From Obesumbacterium proteus (lineage in GTDB: Bacteria > Pseudomonadota > Gammaproteobacteria > Enterobacterales > Enterobacteriaceae): 64,000 bases of DNA. Where the stretch lies: positions 4,092,001 to 4,156,000 of the forward strand of contig NZ_CP014608.1 in assembly GCF_001586165.1 (NCBI RefSeq), read 5' to 3'. Positions within the stretch are counted from its first letter, which is position 1, and every line of letters begins with the position of its first letter. The position numbers and the translations under genes are program-made. Below, in pieces: positions 1-8,121 of this stretch. Under the pieces are notes generated by a model. That model was given only the letters and a program-made list of their open reading frames with translations, made no database searches and was not told where the DNA came from.

Positions 1-1813
1 GAAAACCGATCAGGAGTTCGACTCTTTATATAACGAACTGCTGCTGGAGATGGCGCGTAATCAGATTTTCTTGATCAACGAACGCCAGCTTTCAGAAAAC
101 CAGCAAGTGTGGCTGCGCCAATATTTTAAAAATCACCTGCGCCAGCACATCACGCCGATCCTGATAAATAATGAAACCGACTTAGTTTCATTCTTAAAAG
201 ATGACTACACCTATTTAGCCGTCGAGATTATTCGTGGCCATCAGACAAGCTACGCGCTGTTGGAAATTCCATCGGATAAAGTCGAACGTTTCATCATTCT
301 GCCGCCGGAAACTCCTCGCCGCCGCAAGCCAATGATTCTGGTTGATAACATTCTGCGATACTGTCTGGATGATATCTTCAAAGGCTTCTTTGATTACGAT
401 GCCTTGAATGCCTACTCCATGAAAATGACCCGCGATGCTGAATACGATCTGGTCACGGAGATGGAATCCAGCCTGATGGAACTCATGTCATCAAGCCTGA
501 AACAGCGTCTGACCGCTGAGCCAGTGCGCTTCGTCTATCAGCGTGATATGCCTGATGAATTGGTCGAGCTGCTGCGTCAGAAACTCGGGATCTCCTCCTA
601 CGATTCCGTCATCGCGGGCGGTCGTTACCACAATTTCAAAGACTTCATCAAATTCCCTAACGTGGGCAACGCCAACTTAGTGAATAAGCCGCTACCGCGC
701 CTGCGCCATATCTGGTTTGATAAATTCCGCAACGGTTTCGACGCCATCCGCGATCACGACGTGCTGCTCTATTATCCATACCATACGTTTGAGCACGTGC
801 TGGAGCTGCTGCGTCAGGCGTCCTTCGACCCGAGCGTGCTGGCGATAAAAATTAATATCTACCGCGTAGCTAAAGATTCTCGCATCATCGAATCGATGAT
901 CCACACGGCGCACAACGGCAAAAAAGTCACCGTGGTGGTTGAGCTACAGGCGCGTTTCGACGAAGAAGCCAACATCCACTGGGCGAAGCGTTTAACCGAA
1001 GCCGGTGTGCACGTAATCTTCTCGGCTCCAGGTCTGAAAATTCACGCCAAACTGTTCCTGATTTCGCGTAAAGAAGGCGACAACATCGTGCGCTATGCGC
1101 ATATCGGCACCGGCAACTTCAACGAAAAAACCGCGCGCGTCTATACCGACTACTCGCTGCTCACCGCCGATGCGCGTATCACCAACGAAGTGCGTCGGGT
1201 GTTCAACTTCATTGAAAACCCATACCGTCCGGTCAGCTTTGAACACCTGATGGTATCGCCGCAAAACTCACGCCGGATGTTGTATCAGCTTATCGATCAG
1301 GAAATTACCAGCGCACAGGCCGGACTCAGCGCAGGGATCACCCTGAAGCTGAATAACCTGGTAGATAAAGGCTTGGTTGATCGCTTATATACCGCGTCTT
1401 CGGCCGGAGTCAAAATCCGCCTGTTGGTGCGTGGCATGTGCTCGCTGGTGCCTAACATCCCGGGCGTTAGCGATAACATTCAGATCACCAGCATCGTCGA
1501 TCGGTTCTTAGAGCATGCGCGCGTCTATGTATTTGAGAATCATGGCGATCCGCTGGTTTATCTCTCCTCCGCCGACTGGATGACCCGCAACATTGACTAC
1601 CGTATCGAGGTTGCCGTTTCACTGCTCGATCCTACGCTGCGCCAGCGCGTGTTAGATCTGCTCGAACTGCAATTCTGCGACACCGTAAAGGCGCGTTATC
1701 TTGATAAAGATCTCAGCAACCGTTATGTTCCGCGCGGAAATCGCCGCAAGGTGCGATCTCAGTTAGCGATTTATGATTACCTCAAGGCCCTTGAACAGCC
1801 TGATAACCAATAA
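1..1813 (+). CDS. ppk: Polyphosphate kinase Ppk1, 5' end missing
   Basis: Makes inorganic polyphosphate reversibly from ATP, at the inner membrane. The reading frame is open from base 2, ahead of the first in-window ATG at 50, and the residues there (KTDQEFDSLYNELLLEM) match the interior of E. coli Ppk. About 604 codons are present, so roughly 80-85 N-terminal residues lie outside the window. Family hallmarks are visible: the RRRKPMILVDN and HNFKDF segments of the middle domain, the GLKIHAKLFL segment carrying the autophosphorylated histidine of the phospholipase D-like fold, and a second catalytic-domain histidine in the LEHARVYVFEN segment. It ends 24 bases before ppx, so the two are very likely one operon, as in E. 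coli. Confidence 0.97.
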   Translation, partial: KTDQEFDSLYNELLLEMARNQIFLINERQLSENQQVWLRQYFKNHLRQHITPILINNETDLVSFLKDDYTYLAVEIIRGHQTSYALLEIPSDKVERFIILPPETPRRRKPMILVDNILRYCLDDIFKGFFDYDALNAYSMKMTRDAEYDLVTEMESSLMELMSSSLKQRLTAEPVRFVYQRDMPDELVELLRQKLGISSYDSVIAGGRYHNFKDFIKFPNVGNANLVNKPLPRLRHIWFDKFRNGFDAIRDHDVLLYYPYHTFEHVLELLRQASFDPSVLAIKINIYRVAKDSRIIESMIHTAHNGKKVTVVVELQARFDEEANIHWAKRLTEAGVHVIFSAPGLKIHAKLFLISRKEGDNIVRYAHIGTGNFNEKTARVYTDYSLLTADARITNEVRRVFNFIENPYRPVSFEHLMVSPQNSRRMLYQLIDQEITSAQAGLSAGITLKLNNLVDKGLVDRLYTASSAGVKIRLLVRGMCSLVPNIPGVSDNIQITSIVDRFLEHARVYVFENHGDPLVYLSSADWMTRNIDYRIEVAVSLLDPTLRQRVLDLLELQFCDTVKARYLDKDLSNRYVPRGNRRKVRSQLAIYDYLKALEQPDNQ

Positions 1814-1837
1814 CAATTACAGACTTATAGGCCGCTT

Positions 1838-3361
1838 ATGCCGCTAAATCATTCCAATAACAAACCGCAGGAAATTGCTGCAATCGATCTGGGCTCTAAC
1901 AGTTTCCATATGGTTATTGCCCGCATCGTTAACGGCGCGCTTCAGGTTCTGGGACGCCTGAAGCAACGAGTCCATCTGGCCGATGGCCTTGATAGCAACA
2001 ATATGCTCAGCGAAGAAGCCATGGAACGCGGCATTGCCTGCCTCGCTCTGTTTGCTGAGCGTTTACAAGGGTTTCCTGAAGAAAACGTCTGTATTGTCGG
2101 CACGCATTCGCTGCGCCAAGCCGCCAACGCCGAAGAGTTTCTCAAACGGGCTGCGAAAGTAATTCCGTATCCGATTGAGATCATCTCAGGTCACGAAGAA
2201 GCGCGACTCATTTTTATGGGCGTGGCGCACACGCAGCCAGAAAAAGGCCGCAAGCTAGTGATCGACATCGGCGGCGGCTCCACTGAAATGGTTATCGGTG
2301 AAGACTTCGATCCGCTGCTGGTCGAAAGCCGCCGGATGGGCTGCGTGAGTTTCGCGCGCCAATTCTTCCCTAACGGTGAAATCAGCAAAGATAACTTCCA
2401 GCGTGCTCGTTTAGCGGCGGCGCAAAAACTGGAAAATATGGCGTGGCAGTATCGCATTCAAGGCTGGCAGGCCGCGCTCGGCGCGTCTGGCTCGATCAAA
2501 GCTGCCCATGAAGTGTTAATTGCATTGGGTGAAAAAGATGGCCTCATCACGGCGGAACGCCTTGAACTGCTGCGTAATGAAGTGCTTAAGTATAAGCGTT
2601 TCAGCGAATTAGCCCTACCGGGGCTTTCAGAAGATCGTCAGGCGGTGTTTGTACCAGGGCTATCGATTCTTTGCGGCGTATTTGATGCGCTGGCGATCAA
2701 ACAGCTGCGGCTGTCGGATGGTGCGCTGCGTGAAGGCGTGCTTTACGAGATGGAAGGACGTTTCCGCCATCAGGATATTCGCAGCCGAACCGCACGTAGC
2801 CTTGCGGAACACTACAATATCGATCATGAACAAGCCTATCGCGTGCTCAGTACGGTACAACAGCTTTACGCACAGTGGATGGCCCAGAACAGTAAACTGG
2901 TTCACCCACAGCTAGAAGCACTGCTCAACTGGGCCGCTATGCTGCATGAGGTGGGTCTGAGCATCAACCACAGCGGCATGCACCGCCATTCAGCCTATAT
3001 CCTGCAAAACACCAACCTACCGGGGTTTAATCAGGAGCAACAATTGTTGCTGGCAACGCTGGTACGCTTCCATCGTAAAGGTGTTAAGCTGGATGAACTG
3101 CCGCGTCTGACGTTGTTCAAGAAAAAGCAGTATATCCCGCTGATCCAAATCCTGCGCTTGGCGGCGTTGCTGAATAATCAACGCCAGTCCACCACTACGC
3201 CAGAATCGCTGGAGCTTGAAACCAACGGTTTTCATTGGATCCTGCGTTTCCCACAGGGTTATCTGCAACAAAATAACCTCGTGCAGCTCGACGTAGAAAA
3301 AGAGCAGTCATACTGGAAGGACGTTGAAGGCTGGAGTTTGCTGGTGGAAGAACAGCTTTAA
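1838..3361 (+). CDS. ppx: Exopolyphosphatase Ppx
   Basis: Releases orthophosphate processively from the ends of polyphosphate chains; related GppA-type enzymes also act on pppGpp. The 507-residue length fits the family (E. coli Ppx 513). The ASKHA phosphate-1 loop AIDLGSNSFHMVIAR lies near residues 15-29 and the phosphate-2 loop VIDIGGGSTEMVIG near 140-153. The C-terminal half has HD-type features (LHEVGLSINHSGMHRHSAYIL). It is co-directional with ppk 24 bases upstream, so synthesis and breakdown of the polymer share a transcript. A GC-rich hairpin follows. The next gene (pstS-like) converges on it. Confidence 0.97.
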   Translation: MPLNHSNNKPQEIAAIDLGSNSFHMVIARIVNGALQVLGRLKQRVHLADGLDSNNMLSEEAMERGIACLALFAERLQGFPEENVCIVGTHSLRQAANAEEFLKRAAKVIPYPIEIISGHEEARLIFMGVAHTQPEKGRKLVIDIGGGSTEMVIGEDFDPLLVESRRMGCVSFARQFFPNGEISKDNFQRARLAAAQKLENMAWQYRIQGWQAALGASGSIKAAHEVLIALGEKDGLITAERLELLRNEVLKYKRFSELALPGLSEDRQAVFVPGLSILCGVFDALAIKQLRLSDGALREGVLYEMEGRFRHQDIRSRTARSLAEHYNIDHEQAYRVLSTVQQLYAQWMAQNSKLVHPQLEALLNWAAMLHEVGLSINHSGMHRHSAYILQNTNLPGFNQEQQLLLATLVRFHRKGVKLDELPRLTLFKKKQYIPLIQILRLAALLNNQRQSTTTPESLELETNGFHWILRFPQGYLQQNNLVQLDVEKEQSYWKDVEGWSLLVEEQL

Positions 3362-3372
3362 TCGTTACCAAT

Positions 3373-3396
3373 GCCCCTCCTTCTATTGGGAGGGGC
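3373..3396. terminator. Hairpin between convergent ppx and pstS-like genes
   Basis: GCCCCTCC at 3373-3380 pairs with GGAGGGGC at 3389-3396, followed by a short TATT stretch. It lies 11 bases after the ppx stop and 5 bases before the stop of the convergent gene, so it could end transcripts from both sides. The U-tract is weak. Confidence 0.6.
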
Positions 3397-3401
3397 TATT
3401 A

Positions 3402-4352
3402 TCAAATCCCCAACTCCGCCCTCGCCTGTGCAATATCTGCCGCAGATAACGGCATATAGCCGTCTTGTGACACCAGTTTTTGGCCCTGTGCCGATAGCAC
3501 GCTGTCCATAAAGGCGGCGGTTAGCGGCGATAAAGGTTTCCCCGGCGCTTTGTTCACATAGATATACAGATGGCGCACTAGCGGGTAGCGGCCTTGCACA
3601 ATGTTTTCCGCCGTCGGTTCAATCGCGGGGCCACCAAACTGGCTAACCGCCAGCATATGCACGCCGCTAGCACGAAAGCCAATGCTGGCATAGCCAATGC
3701 TATTAAGAGAACCCGCAACCGCCTGCACGACCGATGCCGAGCCTGGCAGCTCGTTGACTCGTGGGCTGAAATCACCGTTACACAACACCTGCTGTTTGAA
3801 ATAACCATAGGTGCCCGACGCCGAGTTGCGTCCATAGAGAGAAATGGCTCGCGACTTCCACTCTCCGCCCAACCCCAGCGTTTTCCATTGGGTAATCGGC
3901 GTTGTATCACCACAGCGCAGCGTGCTGGAATAGATGCTGTCTAATTGATTAAAACTGGTTTCACGCAGCGGATTATCTTGATGAACCAACACAACCAAGG
4001 CATCTAAAGCCACCGGCACCGCTAGCGGAGGATAACCATAGTGCTGTTCGAAAGCCGCGATTTCCGCCGCTTTCATCGGGCGACTCATCGGGCCTAGCTG
4101 AGCAGCGCCCGCAGCCAACGCCGTGGGCGCGCTGGTCGAGCCCGCCGCCTGAAGTTGCACATTCACATTAGGGTTACTCTGCGAAAAGTTATTTGCCCAT
4201 AGCGCCATCAGGTTCACCATCGTATCCGAACCCGCACTAGACAAATTCCCCGACAGCATCGATTGTCCGATGGCCAGCGCGGGTAACGAGATAAAACCAC
4301 AAACGACGCCAATCAGCGCCGCTTTCCATTGTTTGATTTGACGTCCCTGCAT
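3402..4352 (-). CDS. PstS-like periplasmic phosphate-binding protein
   Basis: Predicted periplasmic substrate-binding protein of the PstS/phosphate-binding superfamily, 316 residues. A signal peptide is clear: a basic start, a hydrophobic stretch, then a likely cut after SLPALA near residue 27. The mature N-terminus has the phosphate-loop pattern SSAGSDTM, and SASGTYGYF near residue 178 resembles the second anion-binding loop. The start overlaps the phoR stop by one base (TGATG), so it is the third gene of phoB-phoR-pstS-like and probably under PhoB control. No Pst permease or ATPase genes accompany it, so it may serve a remote transporter, store phosphate, or assist sensing. It is not the pstS of the pstSCAB-phoU operon, and the exact role is unknown. 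Confidence 0.82.
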   Translation of the reverse strand: MQGRQIKQWKAALIGVVCGFISLPALAIGQSMLSGNLSSAGSDTMVNLMALWANNFSQSNPNVNVQLQAAGSTSAPTALAAGAAQLGPMSRPMKAAEIAAFEQHYGYPPLAVPVALDALVVLVHQDNPLRETSFNQLDSIYSSTLRCGDTTPITQWKTLGLGGEWKSRAISLYGRNSASGTYGYFKQQVLCNGDFSPRVNELPGSASVVQAVAGSLNSIGYASIGFRASGVHMLAVSQFGGPAIEPTAENIVQGRYPLVRHLYIYVNKAPGKPLSPLTAAFMDSVLSAQGQKLVSQDGYMPLSAADIAQARAELGI

Positions 4353-5701
4353 CAGATTTCCTTGCTCGGTAGCCCTTTCTGGCCTTTGTTTTTCTGCGTC
4401 ATGCTCTCACCTGCCAGTGGCACAATGAGATGCGGTGGCAGTGTAAACACAAAGCGCGTCCCCAAGCCAATTTCACTCATGATATTGAGCGTAGCTTCAT
4501 GATGATTCAACGCATGTTTAACTATCGCCAGCCCTAAGCCGCTGCCGCCGGTTTGGCGCGAACGCGCTTTATCAACCCGATAAAAACGCTCAGTCAAACG
4601 CCCCAAATGCTCCGCCGCAATGCCGGGGCCATTATCGCTAACTTCGAACTGCGCGCCTTGAGTGGTTTGTTGCCAGCAGACTTCAATTTTGGTGCCGTCC
4701 GGCGTGTGGTTAACCGCGTTATATACCAGATTAGAAACCGCGCTACGCAGCTGATCGTCGTTGCCGAATACTTTGAGTTTATCGTTGATGCGGAAGGTGA
4801 TTTCATGGCGACCGTTACTCAACGACAGCGCCTCACGTTCCAGCATATGCAGCATCACGGGGACATCAACAATTTCATTCAAGGCAATCGGCGGAGCCGC
4901 TTCGATTTTAGAGAGGGTCAATAGCTGCTTCACCAAGCTGTCCATACGCTTGGTCTGCTCTTGCATGGTCGCCAGCGCCTTCTGCCGCACCGGAGCCGCC
5001 ATATCGTCATCGTTCATCATCTCGAGATAGCCCTGTAACACGGTCAGCGGCGTGCGCAGTTCGTGGCTAACGTTGGCAAAGAAGTTACGTCGCGTGCCCT
5101 CTAACTGCCGCGTTTGAGTCACATCACGAGCCACCATCAGCAGTTGGCCTTCGGCATACGGCATCACACGAAATTCAACGAAACGGCCATTATTGAGATG
5201 CAGCGTGAGCGGACGGGAAAAATCTTGCGATTGCAGATAATGCGTGAATTCGGGGTAGCGCAGAAGGTTAAGAATATGCTGGCCATTATCCTCTGGCCAA
5301 CGAAAACCGAGCAGGTGTTGCGCCAAGCCATTACACCAGAAAATATTGCCTTCTTCGGTCGTCATAATCACCGCATCGGGCAATGACTCAGCACCGCTGC
5401 GAAAACGTTTAATCAGCAGTGCCAGCTCGCGACGACGGCGTCGATTACGCTGCTGCATCTGATATAAACCATAGAACAACGGCTCCCAGCTTCCTCGCCC
5501 AGCGGGTGGGGTCATACTACGGTCGACCCATAGCCAGTGCGAGAGGCGCAACTGGTTATAGAAATGCCAGCCCAATAGCGCAGACACCGCAGCCAGCAGA
5601 AACCACGGCAAATAGCCGATCAGCAGCCCAAGGATCACCGCCGGAATGCAGCAAAACAACAGCTCCAGCAGCAGTCTTTTCCACGATAGGCGTTCAAGCA
5701 C
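4352..5701 (-). CDS. phoR: Phosphate-regulon sensor histidine kinase PhoR
   Basis: Inner-membrane sensor kinase that phosphorylates PhoB when phosphate is scarce and reverses this, through Pst/PhoU, when it is plentiful. The N-terminus has two hydrophobic segments (about residues 9-48), then a PAS domain, the phosphoacceptor motif FFANVSHELRTPL with His213, an N box, and G boxes (DNGPGIAAEHL, GGSGLGLAIVKHA). At 449 residues it is 18 longer than E. coli PhoR (431); the extra residues are a C-terminal tail. phoB lies upstream on the same strand, separated by 232 bases that hold a repeat element (5802-5906). Its stop overlaps the start of the pstS-like gene, indicating translational coupling. 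Confidence 0.97.
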   Translation of the reverse strand: MLERLSWKRLLLELLFCCIPAVILGLLIGYLPWFLLAAVSALLGWHFYNQLRLSHWLWVDRSMTPPAGRGSWEPLFYGLYQMQQRNRRRRRELALLIKRFRSGAESLPDAVIMTTEEGNIFWCNGLAQHLLGFRWPEDNGQHILNLLRYPEFTHYLQSQDFSRPLTLHLNNGRFVEFRVMPYAEGQLLMVARDVTQTRQLEGTRRNFFANVSHELRTPLTVLQGYLEMMNDDDMAAPVRQKALATMQEQTKRMDSLVKQLLTLSKIEAAPPIALNEIVDVPVMLHMLEREALSLSNGRHEITFRINDKLKVFGNDDQLRSAVSNLVYNAVNHTPDGTKIEVCWQQTTQGAQFEVSDNGPGIAAEHLGRLTERFYRVDKARSRQTGGSGLGLAIVKHALNHHEATLNIMSEIGLGTRFVFTLPPHLIVPLAGESMTQKNKGQKGLPSKEI

Positions 5702-5801
5702 GATGTTGGCTCTTTGTTCTTAACAACATAGAAATAATAGACATAGTGATACCCAAAATCAGTGAGGCCCGATTAAGGGTCCCAATGCATAATCATACCG
5801 T

Positions 5802-5906
5802 TTACTTAAGCTCGATTTTAGGGGGAGTACACCGATGGGGTCGTAGCGGCGCAAGCCGCCGGAGCGCCCCGCGGTGTGCTAGACCCGTGTATCTCGATCT
5901 TTCAAA
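5802..5906. repeat. Short copy of a modular inverted-repeat element (copy A)
   Basis: About 105 bases in the phoB-phoR gap. It starts with TTACTTAAG, contains GATGGGGTCGTAGCGGCG, and ends with CCCGTGTATCTCGATC before a C/T-rich tail and AAAC. The same outer blocks occur at 60764-60944, where an extra 75 or so bases of nested hairpins are present. The two ends are imperfect inverted repeats (GTTTACTTAAGCTCGATTTTA against GTTTGAAAGATCGAGATAC), as in a miniature inverted-repeat element. It carries no gene. It is transcribed between phoB and phoR and could affect RNA stability. Confidence 0.75.
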
Positions 5907-5933
5907 CAAGCGTCACGGAATATGCATAGCGGG

Positions 5934-6623
5934 TTAGAAACGCGCCGAAAAACGATAACCCGTCCCACGAACGGTTTGCACCATTTTATCATGCCCGCTC
6001 AGCTCCAGCGCTTTGCGCAGTCGGCGAATATGAACATCCACGGTGCGGTCTTCTACATAAACGTTAGTGCCCCAGACATGATTTAGCAACTGCTCGCGGC
6101 TATAAACGCGCTCGGGATGAGTCATGAAAAAATGCAGCAACTTAAACTCAGTCGGTCCCATATCCAGCGGGGCTTCGTTGGCCATCACACGATGTGACGT
6201 CGGATCGAGACTCAGCCCCTGCACTTCAATCACCTCTTCCACCGCCATCGGCGAAATACGGCGCATCACGGCTTTAATTCTGGCCACCAGCTCTTTGGGC
6301 GAAAAAGGCTTGGTGATGTAATCGTCTGCGCCCACTTCCAAACCGCGCACGCGATCTTCTTCTTCACCGCGAGCGGTCAGCATCATCACAGGAATTTCAC
6401 GCGTTAACGCTTCGCGCTTCATATGCTTGATGAACTGGATCCCAGAACCGCCCGGCAGCATCCAATCCAGCAGCACTAAATCAGGATAAGGCTCAGAAAG
6501 CGAGTTCACCGCGCTGTCATAATCTTCGGCTTCAACCGGTTGGTAGCCGTTTTGCTCTAAAACAAAACACACCATTTCACGAATTGGCGCTTCATCTTCT
6601 ACTACCAATATGCGTCTGGCCAT
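5934..6623 (-). CDS. phoB: Phosphate-regulon response regulator PhoB
   Basis: Transcription factor that activates the Pho regulon when phosphorylated by PhoR. The receiver domain covers residues 1-120, with the acidic pocket near residues 9-11, the phosphoacceptor Asp53 in LVLLDWMLPG, and Lys of the ITKPF motif. The OmpR-type winged helix follows, with the GPTEFKLLHFFMTHPERVYSR recognition region and the C-terminal VRGTGYRFS. The length, 229 residues, equals E. coli PhoB. A good Pho box sits about 40 bases upstream, so it is probably autoregulated. The gene heads phoB-phoR-pstS-like on the minus strand and is divergent from sbcD. Confidence 0.98.
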   Translation of the reverse strand: MARRILVVEDEAPIREMVCFVLEQNGYQPVEAEDYDSAVNSLSEPYPDLVLLDWMLPGGSGIQFIKHMKREALTREIPVMMLTARGEEEDRVRGLEVGADDYITKPFSPKELVARIKAVMRRISPMAVEEVIEVQGLSLDPTSHRVMANEAPLDMGPTEFKLLHFFMTHPERVYSREQLLNHVWGTNVYVEDRTVDVHIRRLRKALELSGHDKMVQTVRGTGYRFSARF

Positions 6624-6660
6624 TGTTAATCCTGCTTAAGTTTGGTTGCGGGCGCCATTA

Positions 6661-6679
6661 TGCGTCAGATTTATGACAG
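6661..6679 (-). promoter_or_regulatory. Pho box upstream of phoB
   Basis: Read on the minus strand this is CTGTCATAAATCTGACGCA. It matches the PhoB consensus of two CTGTCAT-type 7-mers separated by four A/T-rich bases; the first repeat is perfect and the second (CTGACGC) is degenerate. It lies 38 bases before the phoB start codon, consistent with phoB autoactivation. Confidence 0.82.
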
Positions 6680-6768
6680 ATTTATGAAAAAAAACAATAT
6701 GCCAAGCATCACTGTAATAAATGGTTTTGTAAACCCAGATTGATTATGGCCTCAGTGCCGGACATGGG

Positions 6769-6796
6769 TTCACCTCCCTCATAGATTGCGTATAAT
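6769..6796 (+). promoter_or_regulatory. Candidate sigma-70 promoter of sbcDC
   Basis: A perfect -10 hexamer TATAAT at 6791-6796 is preceded after 16 bases by TTCACC at 6769-6774, a fair -35. The ATG of sbcD at 6853 lies about 50 bases downstream of the predicted start site. Prediction only. Confidence 0.55.
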
Positions 6797-6852
6797 CGAT
6801 TTCATTCTCCGTCGTGGCTCACGCTACGCTCAGCAAGGACAGCAGGACTCGC

Positions 6853-8121
6853 ATGCGTCTTATCCATACTTCAGACTGGCACCTTGGTCAGCATTTTTAT
6901 ACCAAAAGCCGTAGCGCTGAACATCAGGCCTTTCTGCGCTGGCTCATTGAACAAGCATCGGCGCATCAGGTCGATGCCATTATTGTGGCGGGTGACGTCT
7001 TTGATACCGGTTCGCCGCCGAGCTACGCGCGCGAACTGTATAACCGCTTCGTCGTGGAGTTGCAGGCAACGGGCTGCCAGTTAGTGGTGTTAGGTGGCAA
7101 CCATGACTCCGTCGCCACGCTGAATGAATCTCGCGCTTTACTCGCCTGCTTGAACACGCAGGTTATCGCCAGCAGCGCAGGCGATTTACAGCATCAGGTA
7201 TTGCAGCTCAAACAGCGCGACGGTTCCGTCGGCGCGATTCTGTGCGCGGTGCCTTATCTGCGCCCACGAGATATCCAAACCAGCTTAGCGGGGCAATCTG
7301 CCGCAGAAAAACAAAACGCCCTACAGCAGGCTATCGCCGCACATTACCAGTCGTTGTACGATCTGGCCGTTGCCGAACGAGATGCCTTAGGCGGAAACCT
7401 GCCGATTATTGCCACCGGACATCTCACCACTATCGGTGCCAGCACGTCTGACTCAGTGCGTGATATCTATATTGGTTCACTCGATGCGTTCCCGGCCTCC
7501 GCGTTTCCTCCTGCCGATTACATTGCGTTGGGCCATATCCATCGTCCGCAGCGAGTGACCAGCAGCGAGCATATTCGCTACAGTGGCTCGCCAATCCCTC
7601 TTAGCTTTGACGAACTGGGCAGCGAGAAAAGCATCTGCTTAGTGGATTTCTCAGGTGCTGCGCTGGAAAAAGTGACGCTCTTGCCGGTTCCCCAATTTCA
7701 GCCAATGCAGCTCATCAAAGGCAGCATTGAACAAATCGAACAACAGCTCGCCGCATTTAAAGCCACCACAGCGGATCATAGTGAGAGTGAAAAACCGGTC
7801 TGGCTAGATATTGAAATCAGCAGCAGCGCCTATTTGAACGATCTCCAACGTCGAATTCAGCAGCAGGCCGAAACCCTTCCCGTTGAGGTTATTTTGCTAC
7901 GCCGCAGCAAAGAACAACGCCTAAGCGCCCTCACGCGCCAAGACAAAGAAACGCTGAGCGAGCTAAGCGTCAGCGACGTATTTGAACGCCGCTTGGCGCA
8001 GGAAGAAACCGACGATGAAGCGCTGATCGCACAACAATCACGCATTCGAAATCAATTCCATCAGGTGCTGGATGAACTGGTGTTAGAGCAAGACGAAACT
8101 CGCGAGGAGCATGACGCATGA
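6853..8121 (+). CDS. sbcD: Nuclease subunit SbcD
   Basis: Mre11-type metallophosphoesterase. Together with SbcC it is an ATP-dependent exonuclease and hairpin endonuclease that cleaves DNA palindromes and blocked ends. Motifs are intact: DWHLG (Asp8, His10), AGDVFDTGSPPSYAR, GGNHDSVATL, ATGHLTT and LGHIHRPQ. The start was set at 6853 because MRLIHTSDWHLGQ aligns with the E. coli N-terminus; an in-frame ATG at 6814 would add 13 residues that look unrelated. This gives 422 residues, against 400 in E. coli, the difference being mainly in the C-terminal half. The stop overlaps the sbcC start by four bases (ATGA), so the subunits are translationally coupled. Confidence 0.97.
   Translation: MRLIHTSDWHLGQHFYTKSRSAEHQAFLRWLIEQASAHQVDAIIVAGDVFDTGSPPSYARELYNRFVVELQATGCQLVVLGGNHDSVATLNESRALLACLNTQVIASSAGDLQHQVLQLKQRDGSVGAILCAVPYLRPRDIQTSLAGQSAAEKQNALQQAIAAHYQSLYDLAVAERDALGGNLPIIATGHLTTIGASTSDSVRDIYIGSLDAFPASAFPPADYIALGHIHRPQRVTSSEHIRYSGSPIPLSFDELGSEKSICLVDFSGAALEKVTLLPVPQFQPMQLIKGSIEQIEQQLAAFKATTADHSESEKPVWLDIEISSSAYLNDLQRRIQQQAETLPVEVILLRRSKEQRLSALTRQDKETLSELSVSDVFERRLAQEETDDEALIAQQSRIRNQFHQVLDELVLEQDETREEHDA

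Noticed and set aside
5419..5937. 172-codon frame running through the phoR start and the repeat element
   Set aside because: It is antisense to the phoR N-terminus and then reads through the repeat; composition is not protein-like.
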